A model generated the notes under the pieces. That model was given only the letters and a program-made list of their open reading frames with translations, had not been told where the DNA came from and did no database searches. Below are positions 21,332 through 34,019 of a DNA stretch of 64,000 nt, one piece after another. The position numbers were made by a program, and so were the translations under genes. The DNA is taken from the NCBI GenBank assembly GCA_004431415.1, contig QPMI01000062.1, forward strand, positions 186,001 to 250,000, in the 5' to 3' direction. Each line of letters opens with the position of its first letter. Positions within the stretch are counted from its first letter, which is position 1. Origin of the DNA: Cyanophora paradoxa (Eukaryota > Glaucocystophyceae > Cyanophorales > Cyanophoraceae).

Positions 21332-23328
21332 ATGCGCACGCTCGCGGACCTACCGACGCCGGCGTTCCTCGTCGACCGGGCGCGCGTCGAGGCGAACACG
21401 AGGCGCATGCAGGAGCGCGCCGAGCGGCTGGGCGTCGGCTTGCGGCCGCACGTGAAAACGCACAAGGTGCCGCCGTGCCGGACCGCGCGCTTCGCGGCGC
21501 ATGCGAGCGCGGCCGATGTGACGCACATGTACACTCAGACGCTGGAGGCCGGTCGCCTGCAATTGTCGCAGCAGGAGCACAAGCGCATCATCGTCAGCAC
21601 GCTGGCCGAGGCTGAAATGTTCGCCGCCGCCGGCTTCGACGACGTGAGCCGCGGCCGCGGCCGCAGTCCTGCAGCGCCGACGCGCGCGGGCGCTTGACGT
21701 TGCTTCCAGATCACGTACGCGATGCCGATCACAGAGGACAAGCTCGAGCGCTGCGCGGCGCTCGCCGAGAAGATCCGCGCGAACCTCTTCCTCGACTCGA
21801 TGTGCGCCCCGGGCCCTAGGCCTCCAGCGCGCGCCGGGGGCCGCCGGGGGCGCTGACCCTCCTCGAGGGAGGCGCTGCGGGACGTGGAGGCGTTCGCGGC
21901 GGGGCGCTCCCCCACAGTGACCTTCCACGCCTTCATCAAGGCCCGCCCCGCCCCGCCCCCGGGCTCGAGGTCCCGCCCGTTCGAATTTGACGCCGGGGGG
22001 CAGGTGGACACGGGGTACAGGCGGGCCGGCGTGGAGTACAGGTCGGCCCTCCTGATCGAGCTCGCCAAGGCGCGCTGCCCGCTTCCTTGCCGTGGCCCGC
22101 CCCGGCGCGCCCCTCCGCGTGAAGCCGGGGGCAGGCGGTGGCGGCGTCGAAGGCGGTGAGGCTGACGGGCATCTACTCGCACGCCGGGCACAGCTACGCC
22201 GCCGAGTCCGCCCCCGCCGCCCACGCCGCCGCCCGCGGTGCCGCCCCGCCCCCGCCCCCGCCCCCGGCCCCGGCCCCCGCCGACGCTCCCTCCCGGCAGA
22301 GGAGGCGGAGCGGATGGTGGAGGCGTGCGGGCGGCTGCGGGAGGCCGGGGTGGAGGTCCCCGTCGTCTCCGTGGGGAGCACGCCCTCCGCGAGCTGCTGC
22401 GAGGAGTACCCCCGCCCGCCCCCGGGCACCACCCTCGAGATCCACCCGGGCGCCTACGTCTTCTACGACCGCCAGCAGGTCCCGCCCCGGCCCCCGCCCC
22501 CCGCCGCCCCCCGCCTCTCCAACGCCGGAGGACGCCCGCAGGAGCACATCGGGGCGTGCACCATCGACGACGTCGCGTGCAGCGTCCTCGGTGCCCCGCC
22601 CCCGCTCCTCCTCCCGCACTGCCCCGACGCCCGCCCGCGCCGCCAGCGCGCGTCGTGGGGGTGTACCCCCACAGCAACCAGCTCCTCATCGGTGGGCGCC
22701 CCCCGCCTCCCTCCCAGCCGGCCCCTGGGTCCGACGGACGCCGCGCACACAGACGCGGGGGCGCTGGCGCTGTCGAAGGACGGGGCGCGGCAGGGCTGCT
22801 TCGGCGCCGTCGCCGGCCACCCCGAGCTCCGCCTCACCCGCGTCACCCAGGAGGTCGGGTGCGCCCGTATACGTACCCCCCGATCCCCTTCCCCCCCCCC
22901 TCTCTGACGATCCGCTATCCTTCGAAAGCGTGATCGAGTGCGGGCCCGCCGGTGCGCGCCCCGACTCGACCTGCTCTCCGTGCCCTCGCGTGACGGCGCG
23001 GGCGGGCAGGGCACGGCGAGGAGGGGCCGGCAGCCAAGCGGCCGCGCGTCGACCTCTCGCAGTGCGCCCCCCGCCTAGCCCAGCCTCTGTTCACTGGACC
23101 CGTCGGGCCGAGCGGGGGGTGGGGCGGGGCAGGTTCAAGCGGGGGATGCTCCTGCGCATCCTCCCCAACCACTGCTGCCTCGCCGCCGCCGTCCGCCGCC
23201 GCCGCCCCGCCCCGCCCCGGCCCTGCCCGGCCCCGCCCGTGCCGACGAACGCGCAGTGCTTCGACAAGTATTTCGTGGTGGAGGGCGACAAGGTGGTGGA
23301 CGAGTGGCGGCCCTGCAAGTTCTGGTAG
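21332..23328 (+). CDS. D-serine dehydratase-like PLP enzyme (alanine-racemase fold)
   Basis: Zinc- and PLP-dependent enzyme of the DSD1/D-threonine aldolase family, converting D-serine or a related D-amino acid. ATG at 21332, MRTLADLPTPAFLVDRARVE. The PLP-lysine motif RPHVKTHK sits just before the first intron. Later exons give IIVSTLAEAEMFAAAGFDD, ITYAMPITEDKLERCAALAE, FEFDAGGQVDTGYRRAGVE, VRLTGIYSHAGHSYA, EIHPGAYVFYDRQQ, then LRILPNHCCLAAA, where His and the second Cys match the PNHxC zinc ligands of the DSD1 family. The end is VVDEWRPCKFW, close to the family's VxxWxR ending, with stop TAG at 23326. Introns are short and C-rich. The gene converges with MOG1, the two stop codons being 26 bp apart. 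Confidence 0.8.
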
Positions 23329-23354
23329 CTGCCGGCGGCGCCCCCCGCGGCCGG

Positions 23355-24210
23355 CTAGTCCGCCTCCATGTCGTGCCCGAAGAGGGACCAGTCGAGGACC
23401 TCGAGGGAGGCGAGGGCCGCCCGCGCCGCCGCCTCCGCCGCCTCCGCCCCGGGCTCCCCCGCCGCCGCCGCCGCCCCGGGCCACGCCCGCTTCGTGCCCC
23501 CGTTGAACGTCACCAGGATCTCCGAGTCCACCTGGCTCGCCTTGAGAGGGCCCGAGCGAGGGGGCGGGCGGGCAGGCGGGCGGGCGGGCCTGGGGGAGGC
23601 GGAGGACCGCGACGGCGACGTGGACGAGCGTCAGGTCGCGGTTCGAGCGGTGCTTGCTGAGGCCCATCGCCCCCACCGCCAGCGACGCCGACAGCGGCGC
23701 CCTGCACCGCGGCCGCGCGCGCTCAGCGGGGGGAGCGCAAGCTAGCGCTGGCCGGGCGCGCGCACGAGACGAGCGGGACGTCGCTGGCCGCGAGCTGCCG
23801 CGTCTGCAGCAGGGCGGCGCCCTCGCCGAGGGCCGCGCCCTGCACGGAGGCGATCTCCCCGAAGTGGAAGCGCGCCATGTCCGACTCGGGCACGTCCGCC
23901 GACAGCTCCACGATCTCAATAATCACGCTCTCGTCCCCGCTCGGGTCCAGGAAGACTTCCTGCGCGCGGGCGCGCGTGAGGGGCCCGGCGCGGCTGGGAG
24001 GCGCAAGCTGCCGAGGCCGGGCGCAGCGCTCGCGCACCTGGTTGTCTGCGCGCGGGATGTCAATCGGACGGGTGCGTGGGCGGCGCGGAGCGTCTGCAGG
24101 CGCTTCCGCGCACCGGGGACCTCGCGCATGTCGGACGCGTCGACGTACTCCGCCGGCACCGTGCACCGCATCGCGCCGCCGAACAGCTCCACCTGCCGCC
24201 TCGGCTGCAT
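23355..24210 (-). CDS. MOG1 / Ran guanine-nucleotide release factor
   Basis: Small nuclear protein that binds Ran GTPase and helps nuclear transport. ATG at 24208-24210: MQPRRQVELFGGAM, then the family core CTVPAEYVDASDMREVP. A microexon of 8 nt (24038-24045) supplies the rest of D-N-Q, which joins to EVFLDPSGDESVIIEIVEL to give the conserved REVPDNQEVF. The protein continues ARFHFGEIASVQGAAL, LAVGAMGLSKHRSNRDLTLVHVAVAVLRLP and SQVDSEILVTFNG, ending SLFGHDMEAD (stop TAG 23355). Length is that of the family. It is tail-to-tail with the D-serine dehydratase-like gene, so their 3' UTRs probably overlap. Confidence 0.85.
24038..24045 (-). other. 8-nt microexon of MOG1
   Basis: Minus-strand sequence acaaccag, flanked by introns of 68 nt (24046-24113) and 78 nt (23960-24037), both GTGCG...CGCGCAG. 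Joining G at 24114, these 8 nt and GAAGTC at 23959 restores Asp-Asn-Gln-Glu-Val-Phe, the most conserved MOG1 motif; skipping it would lose the motif and shift the frame. Confidence 0.75.
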
Positions 24211-24494
24211 CTGCTCTAACGCGCGCGGGTGCTCTGCTCCTGCGCAACTGCCGCCGCTGAACGTTTCTTCTCTCTGGGCGCTCGAGCTCGCCACTGCCGC
24301 CTCTGGCTCTGCGGTGGACTAGATCGCTTGCTCGCGGTGCGCTGTTGCCGCTGCTGATTCCAAATAGCGATGCGCCGACGATGTGCTTCGTCGCGGCACA
24401 CCAGTGCCCCTTACCCCCCTCCCAAGCTCGCCCCCCCTACCCCCCAAGGCGCAGCCTGGCAGCAGAGGCGCGCGGGGCGCTTGAGAGAGGGCGG

Positions 24495-26636
24495 CTATAC
24501 GACGGTGGCGGAGCGCTCGGCGATGGCGAGGACCTCGGCGCGGGCCCAGGCGTCGAGCTCGAGGATGTCCTCCAGCTTCGGCTGCGCCACGAACGAGTCC
24601 CGGTGCTTCTCGCACGTCTTCTGGATCACCTGCGCCGGTGTCAGAGGGCGCGGGCGGGCGGTGCCGTCCGGCGCGCTCGCCTTGGGGATGTCGAGGTAGG
24701 AGATCTTCTCCTCGAGGAAGCTAGCCACCGCCTGCTCCTGCGGGGGCGTCGGCGGGGCCCCGGGGAGGGCCGGGGCGGGGCGGGGCGGGGCGGGCGGACG
24801 TTGGCGGCGTTGAGGACGGAGGTCATGGAGCCGCCGGTGCGGCCGGCCTCGTAGGCGAGAGGTATGCAGGGGTACTTGTCGTAGTCGGGCGCGCGGAAGG
24901 TGAGCGAGCCGCACTTGACGAGGTCGAGGCGGTCCCAGCTCGTCTGGATGCGCTCCGGCCACGAGAGCGTGTACAGGATCGGCAGCCGCATGTCCGGCCA
25001 CCCTGCCCGCACCCCGTGAGGCCGGGCGGGGCCGGGGAGGCAGACGCCCCACGGGCACCGCGGGGCGCGGGGGGCGCACCGAGCTGGGCCATGACGGAGG
25101 TGTCCTTCATCTCGACCATGGAGTGGATGATGCTCTGCGGGTGCACGACGACCTCGATGTCGTCGTAGCCCAGCCCGTACAGGTAGTGCGCCTCGATCAC
25201 CTGCGCGCCGGGGCCGGCCAGGGTCATGCGGGGCGGGCGGGCGGCGGGCGCTGGCATCTATCGGGCGCCGCGCAGGCGTGCGGGCGCGCCTCGAGACCCT
25301 TGTTCATCATGGTGGCGGAGTCGACGGTGATCTTGGCGCCCATGGCCCAGTTCGGGTGCTTCAGCGCGTCCGCCGGCTTCACCTCCGCCAGCTTCTCCAC
25401 CGGCCAGTCCCTGCCCCCACGGGCTCAGCGGCGCGAGGGCGCCCGGGCCCCCGGGGCACGCGCACCGGAAGGCGCCGCCCGAGGCCGTCAGGATGATCTT
25501 GCTGATGCCGTCCTTCGGGGCGCCCTGCGCTCCCGAGCCTCGGCCGGGGCCGGCGGCGGGGCGGGGCGGGGCGGGGCGGGCGGGGCGGGCGGGGTAGGGC
25601 GGCGGGGCGGGCCTGGATGCACTGGAAGAGGGCGGAGTGCTCGGAGTCGGCGGGGAGGATGGTGCGGCCGTGCTTGGCGAGCAGGGGGACGACGACGGGG
25701 CCGGCGGCGATGAGGGTCTCCTTGTTCGCCAGGCAGATGTCCTTCCCCGCCTCGATCGCCGCGATCGTCGGCAGCAGCCCGGCGCACCCGACGATGCCCG
25801 TCACCACCGACACCGCGTCCCCGTACGCCGCCACCTGCCCCGGCCCCCTCGGCCCCCGGGGCGCGCAGGGGCTGGGCGGGGCGGGGCGGGCGGACGTCGG
25901 CGACGCCCTTCATGCCGGCGGCGACGAGCTTGGGGCGGGCATCGGCGGGAAGCGCCTCGATGGCCTCCTTCAGCTTGCCGAGGAGCTCCTCCTTGGCGAT
26001 GGCGACCGCCTGCGGCTTGAACTCGCGGATCTGCTCCATCAGCATGTCCACGTTCGTGCCCGTCGCCAGGCCCACCACGCGGAACCTCCGCCGGCGTCAA
26101 CGTCCGCCGGCAGGCGCGGGGCGGGCGGCGCGGGGCACGCGGCGCACTTGTCGGGGTGCTCCCGCACGATGTCGAGCGTCTGGGTGCCGATCGAGCCCGA
26201 CGAGCCCAGCAGCGTGATCGGCTTCGGGCCCTTCTGCCCGCCTGCAGCCCGCATCAGCGCGGGCGCAGGTCGCCGATCGGAGGGCGGGCGCCGCGCACCC
26301 TTCCCCTGGTTCGGCAGCGACGAGTCCGGAACGACGGCGTAGTCGTTGCGGATCACGAACGGCTGGGCGGCCGCCGCGCGCTTAGCACGGAACTGGCGGC
26401 GCGACGAAGACGGCTGCTGCTCGACCGAGAAGCCCGCCCACTGGTGCTCGGCGTCCGCGGCCAGGAAATCGCTCCGCAGGGAGCGCGCCCGGGCAGGGCA
26501 AGCGCGGGACGGAGCCGTCTGGGCGAACGACCCGGCCCTCGACTTCGGCGCGACGGCTGCAGGGGGTCAGGCGGGGTTAGCTGGCGGGCGCGTGCATGGC
26601 TAGCGAGGCGATCGGGGGCGAGCTAAACAGGGCCAT
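24495..26636 (-). CDS. dxr: 1-deoxy-D-xylulose-5-phosphate reductoisomerase
   Basis: NADPH-dependent conversion of DXP to MEP, the committed step of the plastid MEP isoprenoid pathway. From the likely ATG at 26634-26636 there is a hydrophobic then Ser/Arg-rich leader ([18 protein letters not shown] ...) that could be a bipartite plastid signal; the first intron there is unusually short, so the true start is uncertain. The mature part is complete: [18 protein letters not shown] (NADPH fold), [32 protein letters not shown] (metal and substrate site), [42 protein letters not shown], then the helical C-terminal domain ending RSATVV (stop TAG 24495). No catalytic residue is missing. About nine introns; those at about 25550-25616 and 24775-24800 begin with CCCCG repeats. 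Confidence 0.9.
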
Positions 26637-27223
26637 GCCGCTTCCCAGCACGCGTAAATGGGCCCGTCGCACCGGTGGAGACAGCGAACGCCATGTTTTT
26701 GATGAACTGATTCCAGACGGGTACGCGGACAGAGTCGCGCTGCGATGTACACGCCGAGCGGCCCTAGCGGGCCTCCCAGCACGATTGGGAGCAGCGGAGG
26801 CAAGTCCATCGCCGCGCCAGTCGTCGATTCGTTCCACTGGGGCGGTCCGCCCGCATCACAGTTCGGGGCCAAGTGAGCGTCCCGTAGCTTCGCGAACCCA
26901 GCCCGCCGTCCCGTGCTAATGCCGTGCGGTTCCATCACAGATACAGGAAACCTCTGGTGCACGCGCCGCTCGACACGTTGTCCGGTTTGCCGCTGACCTT
27001 CTTTGCCCCTGACAGGCCGTAGCATTGCTCCTCTTCCTTCCCCGTGCGTTACAGAAAGTACTATGTGTGTTCCAGCATCTTATTTGACCGATTCCGCTCG
27101 CGCAGTTCACAGCGTTTTGTCAGCGGTCGTAGGAGTATACGCAGGGCGGACGGGCGGCATGGGTCAGCGGCGACGCCTGCCGTGCAAAGTATCCCTAGCT
27201 AAGCTTCGCACATCGAATCGCAG
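26637..27223. promoter_or_regulatory. Divergent upstream region
   Basis: About 590 bp between the dxr start and the first clear exon of the unknown membrane-protein gene. It probably contains the first exon(s) of the plus-strand gene (candidate ATG codons at about 27059 and 27160), but no splice join in the right frame was convincing. Confidence 0.35.
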
Positions 27224-28470
27224 GCTATGCCGTCGTCGTGTCGTTCGCTGTCATCCTCCTCGCCATCGTCGCTTTCATCGGCCTCTCAGAGACGATGCGG
27301 CCATCCGGTGAGTCGCGACCGACGCGCCCTCGCCTTAGCATCAAGATAGGCACACGGCAACCGCCGCCGCCGCCCCGAAGAAAGCTAGCTTTGCGCGTGG
27401 GCTTCGGACGGAACCTTGCCCGCGCTTCCCCTCCAGACTGCCGCTCGCCGACGCGCCCGCGCGCAGTGAAGTACATGCTGCTGGTAAGCACGCAGCTCTT
27501 CATCGCGCTGGTAGTCTCCACGATGCTCGCCTACGCCGCGAACGTGCGTGAGAGCCGGCGCCCGCCACGTGTTCCGCGAACGTGGCGCTGACGCCTGCCG
27601 GCCGCAGGGCTACTTCTTCTACCGTGAGCAGCGCGCGCGCGGCGCAGCGAGCGCGCTGTGACGCCGGCGGGGCGCAGACTCGGACGTGGTGGCGGGCCCG
27701 ATCGAGGTCGACGACGCGCACGAGGCGGCCTCCAACGGGGCCAAGGTCTTCCCCACCTTCACCGACGGCGGTGCGCCCGCACGCCCGCGCCCCCGCGCCC
27801 CCGCGCGGCGGCCGAGCGGGCGGGGGCGGGCGGGGCAGTGTACGGGATGCAGCGGTTCTCCCCAAGCGACTGCGCGCTGCTGACGGAGGACGTGCGCTCG
27901 AACAACATCATCGTGGGCACCAAGTCCACGTACTACTGCGCCGCGCCCATCGTCGAGGAGGCGCGCCCCGCCCGCCCCACGCCGCACGCGGCCCGCCGCG
28001 GCCCGCCCCAGCCGGGCTGACGCGCAGGGCGCAGCTGGCGGAGTTCGGGAAGGATAAGAAGGTGCACCTGTGGTTCGCGAAGAGCGCGGACTCGGCGGAC
28101 CAGCTGGACACGCTCTTCTCGCTGGCGCCGTTCCCGCGGAGGGGCGTCCTCTGCAAGCCGGAGCAGATCCACAGGTACCGCATCGCCGCGGACACGCTGA
28201 CGACCAAGCTCGGCCTCGACGTCATGCCCGACCTCCCCATCCTCTGCGACAAGGACCCCTTCGAGAAGCAGTGGATGTACGTCGCCCTCGGCATCGCCTG
28301 CATCGTCGTGGGCGTCATCGCCGAGATCGTGCGCCCCGCCCGCCGCCCCCGCGCCCCGCCCCGCCTCACCCGCCCCGCGCGCCCCGGCGCAGGCGATGGT
28401 GGTCGGGCTCTACTACATCCCCCCGGAGTCCAAGCACCCCAAGGACGACTGGTTCATCTCCCTCGTATGA
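27224..28470 (+). CDS. Unknown membrane protein with three predicted helices (5' exon unresolved)
   Basis: I do not recognise the family. The first clear exon follows an acceptor (tcgaatcgcag) and encodes a helix YAVVVSFAVILLAIVAFIGL. The second exon has a helix YMLLVSTQLFIALVVSTMLA. A soluble middle part follows (VVAGPIEVDDAHEAASNGAK, GMQRFSPSDCALLTEDV, RSNNIIVGTKSTYYCAAPIV, VHLWFAKSADSADQLDTLFS, KPEQIHRYRIAADTLTTKLG), then a third helix WMYVALGIACIVVGVIAEIV and a short tail ending DDWFISLV with stop TGA at 28468. The conserved look of the soluble region and normal codon use support a real gene. The start lies upstream and is not fixed. Confidence 0.65.
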
Positions 28471-28605
28471 GAGGCTAGCCGGCAGGGCTAGGCTGTAGGA
28501 CTGTAGATAGTAGCAGATACGTGTACCCGTAGACCGTTCTTTCTTTCAACGTGCGTGCAAAACCATGCTTGCAGCAGCTCCAAGACGCGTGTGGTTCGAT
28601 CGCGA

Positions 28606-30279
28606 TCACTTCTGGGCTCGGGGACGGGGGGCGGGTCGGGCGCTCGGGCTGGGGCTGGGGCGGGGCGGGGCGGCCTCGGTGGAGGCTCGGAGGGCGTCGG
28701 CCTCGGCGGGGGAGAGCTCGCGGTGCTCCCCGGGGGCGAGGCGCCCCAGCTCCAGGCCCGCGATCCGCACCCGCACCAGGCTCAGCACCCTCCGGCCCAC
28801 CGCCTGCGCCGCACCCCGTGATCAGGTCAGGAGGGATGGCGGGCGCAGCGGCTCGGGCGGCGCACGTCCACCATGCGCCGGATCTGCCGCTTCTTCCCTG
28901 GCGATGTACATAAGGGTCAGGGCTCGCGAGCGAACGCGGGCGGGGCGGGGCGGGGCGTCTTGCCCTCGCGGAGGACGAAGCGGAGCCAGGCGGCGCCCCG
29001 CTGGCTCGCCCGCCGCCCGTTCGGGCCCGACGCCGCCACCTCCACGGAGCAGGGCAGGCTCGTGACCACCTTCCCTGCGGCGCCGGCGGCCGTGGGCGGC
29101 GAGCCGGAGGGGCGGGGCGGGCTCGCCCCGTCGGGCGCGCACCGGCGTCCTCGTCGATCCAGGAGACGCCCTCGCGGAGGGAGCGGAGCTCGTCGGGGGC
29201 GAGGCGCGCGTCGACCTCGACCAAGTACTCCTTCTCGTGCTCGAAGCGCGGGTGCGTGAGCACGTTCACCAGCGCGTAGTCGCTCGTCAGCAGCATCAGG
29301 CCCTCCGACTCCGCGTCCAGGCGCCCCACGGGCACCAGCCGCCGCTCCCGCGCCCCGGGCACCGCCTCCAGCACCGTCGGCCGGCCCCTGTCGTCCTGCA
29401 CCGTGCTCACGTGCCCTGCGGCGCGCGCGTGAGGCGCCGCCGGCGCCGCGCGCTCGAGGGGGCGGCACCGCGCGGCTTGTAGACGAGCACGTAGGAGGCC
29501 GCCGGCGCCTCCTCGCCGACGCGGATCTCGCGACCGTCCACGACGACGCTGTCCCCCGCGCCGACCTTCGTCCCCAGCTCCGTCACGCGCTCGCCGTTCA
29601 CCCGCACGCGCCCGTCCGCGATGAGCTGCTCCGCCGCCCGCCGGCTCGCCAGCCCCGCCCGCGCAATCACCTTCTGCAGCCGCTCGAGCTCCTGCGGGGG
29701 GATGCCCGCTCGCAGCTGCGGCCGCCGCTGCTGGCCTCCCGCCTCCTCCACGCCGGCCCGCGCGTGCCTGACGTCCTTCGCGATGCTTTCCACCAGATCG
29801 CCGAGGGCCCGCGTGCTGTCCTTCGCCGGGTCGCTCGGTCTCCGCGGCTTCGGCCGCCGGCTAAGGAACTGCCTCTCGCTCTCCGCGTTCTCGTCCGCTT
29901 CCACCTGCCTCCTCCTCGCCGGCCTCGGAGGGCGGCCCGCGCTGCGGCTGCGGACGGGAGCACCCCTGGACGGCTTCGCCGGTGGCGCGCTCCCATCGTC
30001 CGACGCTCTCGCTGGCGAGGCGAGGCCGCGCAAGCTGCTCGCCGGCCGCCCCAGAGCGCCGCTCGCCGCCGAGGCCGGGAGCTCGCCGGCGAGGAAGGCG
30101 CTCCGCAGACCGCGCGCCCTGCCGGCCTCCAGGGGCGCGGATGCGCTCCTGGCTCTCGATCCACCGGCCGCCGCGCGGACGCAGACCGCCGCGCTGGCGC
30201 TCGGCGGTCCTGCTGCAGGCCGCGGGCCGAGCAGGCACCACCGGATAGCTGCCGCGAATGCGGCTGGTCGCAGTAGCAT
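28606..30279 (-). CDS. RsuA/RluB-family pseudouridine synthase, organelle-targeted
   Basis: Isomerises a uridine in rRNA (RsuA/RluB/RluE/RluF family). ATG at 30277-30279 opens a long Ala/Arg/Ser-rich leader of about 190 residues with few hydrophobic runs, suggesting plastid or mitochondrial import. The S4 RNA-binding domain follows: ERLQKVIARAGLASRRAAEQ, ADGRVRVNGERV, GDSVVVDGREI. After an intron comes the catalytic domain with VPVGRLDAESEGLMLLTSDY (about 29275-29335), containing the catalytic Asp of GRLDxxSxGL, then VLTHPRFEHEKEYLVEV, a KRQIRRM-like segment split by introns near 28870-28900, and SLVRVRIAGLELGRLAPGE. Stop TGA at 28606. The start is only 140 bp from the divergent cytidylyltransferase gene. 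Confidence 0.85.
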
Positions 30280-30419
30280 CGATAATGCAATCGCGGCAGT
30301 GCGACGAAGTCTGCGAGGGATGGTGGGCTTCGACCGTTCGCGCCTGTACCCCAGACGCGCGGCGCTTTTGCAGCGCGCAGGCGCGAACCAGCTGAGCTAT
30401 AGCGCTCGGCTTTGCAGAG
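30280..30419. promoter_or_regulatory. 140-bp divergent promoter with tRNA-like A-box and inverted repeat
   Basis: The whole space between two divergent ATG codons. It holds an 11-bp perfect inverted repeat (gttcgcgcctg 30336-30346, caggcgcgaac 30378-30388) around a second hairpin (gcgcttttgcagcgc), and, on the minus strand, tagctcagctgg, an exact eukaryotic tRNA A-box, at about 30387-30399. The D-stem and acceptor stem do not pair properly, so I do not call a tRNA. The run ctttgcag just before the plus ATG may be a 5' UTR intron acceptor. Confidence 0.4.
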
Positions 30420-32477
<2,058 letters not shown>

Positions 32478-32908
32478 GGCGCCCGCCCCCGCCGGCGCCC
32501 GCCCCGGCGCCCGGCACCCTAGGTAGGCTCTCTTGAACATAAATTTATTCTCGAATGACCTGCTCCCGGAACGGAGCACCCGAATGTTGGCGATTTGAGC
32601 CTCGGGACTGCAGTTCCCCGGGGGCTCTACCCCCAGTCTCAGAGCCCACGGCCGCGCCGGCGCGCACGGCTTGCATATGCATGCGGAATGCCGGGCTAGC
32701 GCTTTACGCGCCGGGACACGAAGTAAATATTTAGAACCAGCTGCGCGAAGAATGCAAAGTGTGTGGTACTAATCGGCATTCCATTATCCTACTACTCTTA
32801 TCCTACTTCAGTGTACAGCGCAAGGGCAGGCGGGAGCGGGGTCTGAATGAGAACGATGGGGGTGAAGTGGAAGCGATGGGGAGCGGCTGAGGGGAAGAGG
32901 GGTTGATC
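32478..32908. other. Intergenic, convergent 3' ends
   Basis: 431 bp between two stop codons, partly AT-rich (aacataaatttattctcg near 32534 is a possible polyadenylation region for the plus gene). A second AT-rich stretch lies near 32720-32810. No gene seen. Confidence 0.4.
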
Positions 32909-33076
32909 TCACGGCTGAGCAGGGGCACTGTCGACAACACCGAGCTCCTCGCGCTGCGCTGCCCTCCGCTGTGCAGAAACTTGGAAGTCGGTGTACTGAT
33001 AGTACATGCCGAAGCCGATGGCGCCCACAGCGAGCGTGCCGACGGCGGCCGCCGCCTTCGGGTTCTGCTTCGCCAT
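32909..33076 (-). CDS. Small single-pass membrane protein, 55 residues, unknown function
   Basis: A single-exon reading frame from ATG (33074-33076) to TGA (32909). It begins MAKQNPKAAAAVGTLAVGAI and continues GFGMYYQYTDFQVSAQRRAA: a basic N-terminus, one hydrophobic helix with Gly/Ala, then an Arg-rich charged segment ending in APAQP. Topology resembles small mitochondrial assembly factors (for example the Pet117 type), but similarity is weak and I make no assignment. On the minus strand an intron-like 3' end (gctgacgcatcg ... ggcgcgcag) finishes 8 bp before the ATG, suggesting a spliced 5' UTR and therefore a genuine transcript. Confidence 0.55.
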   Translation of the reverse strand: MAKQNPKAAAAVGTLAVGAIGFGMYYQYTDFQVSAQRRAAQREELGVVDSAPAQP

Positions 33077-34019
33077 CGTGCCCGCTGCGCGCCGAGCGAA
33101 AACGATGCGTCAGCTTCAAGTGTTGCAAGCAAGCACGGCGAGAGCGGCGCCACGCCGCTCGGGGGCAGAGGCGCAGATGCGGCGCGTGCCAGGTGGGAGA
33201 AGCGGCGCACCAACAGGGAGCAGGCCGACGAACAGCGGGGAGAGTCGCGCAATCACCGCCCAGGGGCAGGACATCTTCGCCGCGCGGGTTGTGTTGTTCG
33301 GAGACGAGCTATGCAATTGAACAAACACGGCCTGTGACACGTCTACGGGTACACTTATATGCGGCACGACTTCGACGCTGTGAACAAAGGGCCGGGAGTC
33401 CTGGGGAACGGAGCCCCTCTATCCGGTCTACGCGCTAACCGGCGCCGCACAAGACTGTGGGCGGAAGAGGTTGGTGGTCAACCAACCGGGGGGAGAGCTA
33501 GCAAGCGCAGCTAATTCATCCTGCGATCTGCGCGCGAGAGCCACGCGTACGGAGCGTTAGCGATCCTGGGAGAGCCGTCGCATCTGAAGGCACCTCGCGA
33601 GCTCGAGGATGACAGCGCCCGAGGACGCAGCGCCGGCGCCACGCACCGGCGCCGCTGAGCTGCATGCGCAGCGCTAGCTGCTCTCGCCCAACGCAGAATG
33701 CCGAGCTCGCACTCCTTGCGCACGCTTTTAAACGCGCTGAAACGCAACCGCCGCGCGCTGAAACGCAACCGCCGCGCGCTGAAACGCAACCGCCGCGCGC
33801 TGAAACGCAACCGCCGCGCGCTGAAACGCAACCGCCGCGCGCTGAAACGCAACCGCCGAACGCAACCGCAGGCGATATGGATCGTCCCAACGCTACTGAG
33901 CGTGCTGCCCGGCCTACTTGGCGGCCTCCTGGACTTCCAGAAGACTAGAGAAAAACAATGACCGGGTACGGTCGAACTTGCAAGCGGGGGCGAGCTCAGA
34001 AGGGGTACAGGAAGAAACC
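33077..34019. other. Divergent upstream region, about 0.94 kb
   Basis: Between the 55-residue protein gene (-) and the L35 gene (+). It contains a likely 5' UTR intron of the minus gene near 33085-33250, a 21-bp minisatellite at 33736-33858, and otherwise no exon I can support. Confidence 0.4.
33736..33858. repeat. 21-bp minisatellite, six copies
   Basis: The unit gctgaaacgcaaccgccgcg+c repeats head to tail starting at 33736, 33757, 33778, 33799, 33820 and 33841; the last copy is truncated to about 18 bp. The copies are essentially identical, so the array is young. Being a multiple of three it stays open in several frames, but codon context gives no sign of a gene. It lies about 160 bp upstream of the L35 start codon. 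Confidence 0.9.

Noticed and set aside
30330-30405. A normal tRNA gene on the minus strand
   Set aside because: The A-box matches exactly but the D-stem, acceptor stem and B-box do not fit a cloverleaf; kept only as a finding.
33736-33858. CRISPR array
   Set aside because: The 21-bp units are directly adjacent with no unique spacers, and the host is eukaryotic; it is a simple minisatellite.
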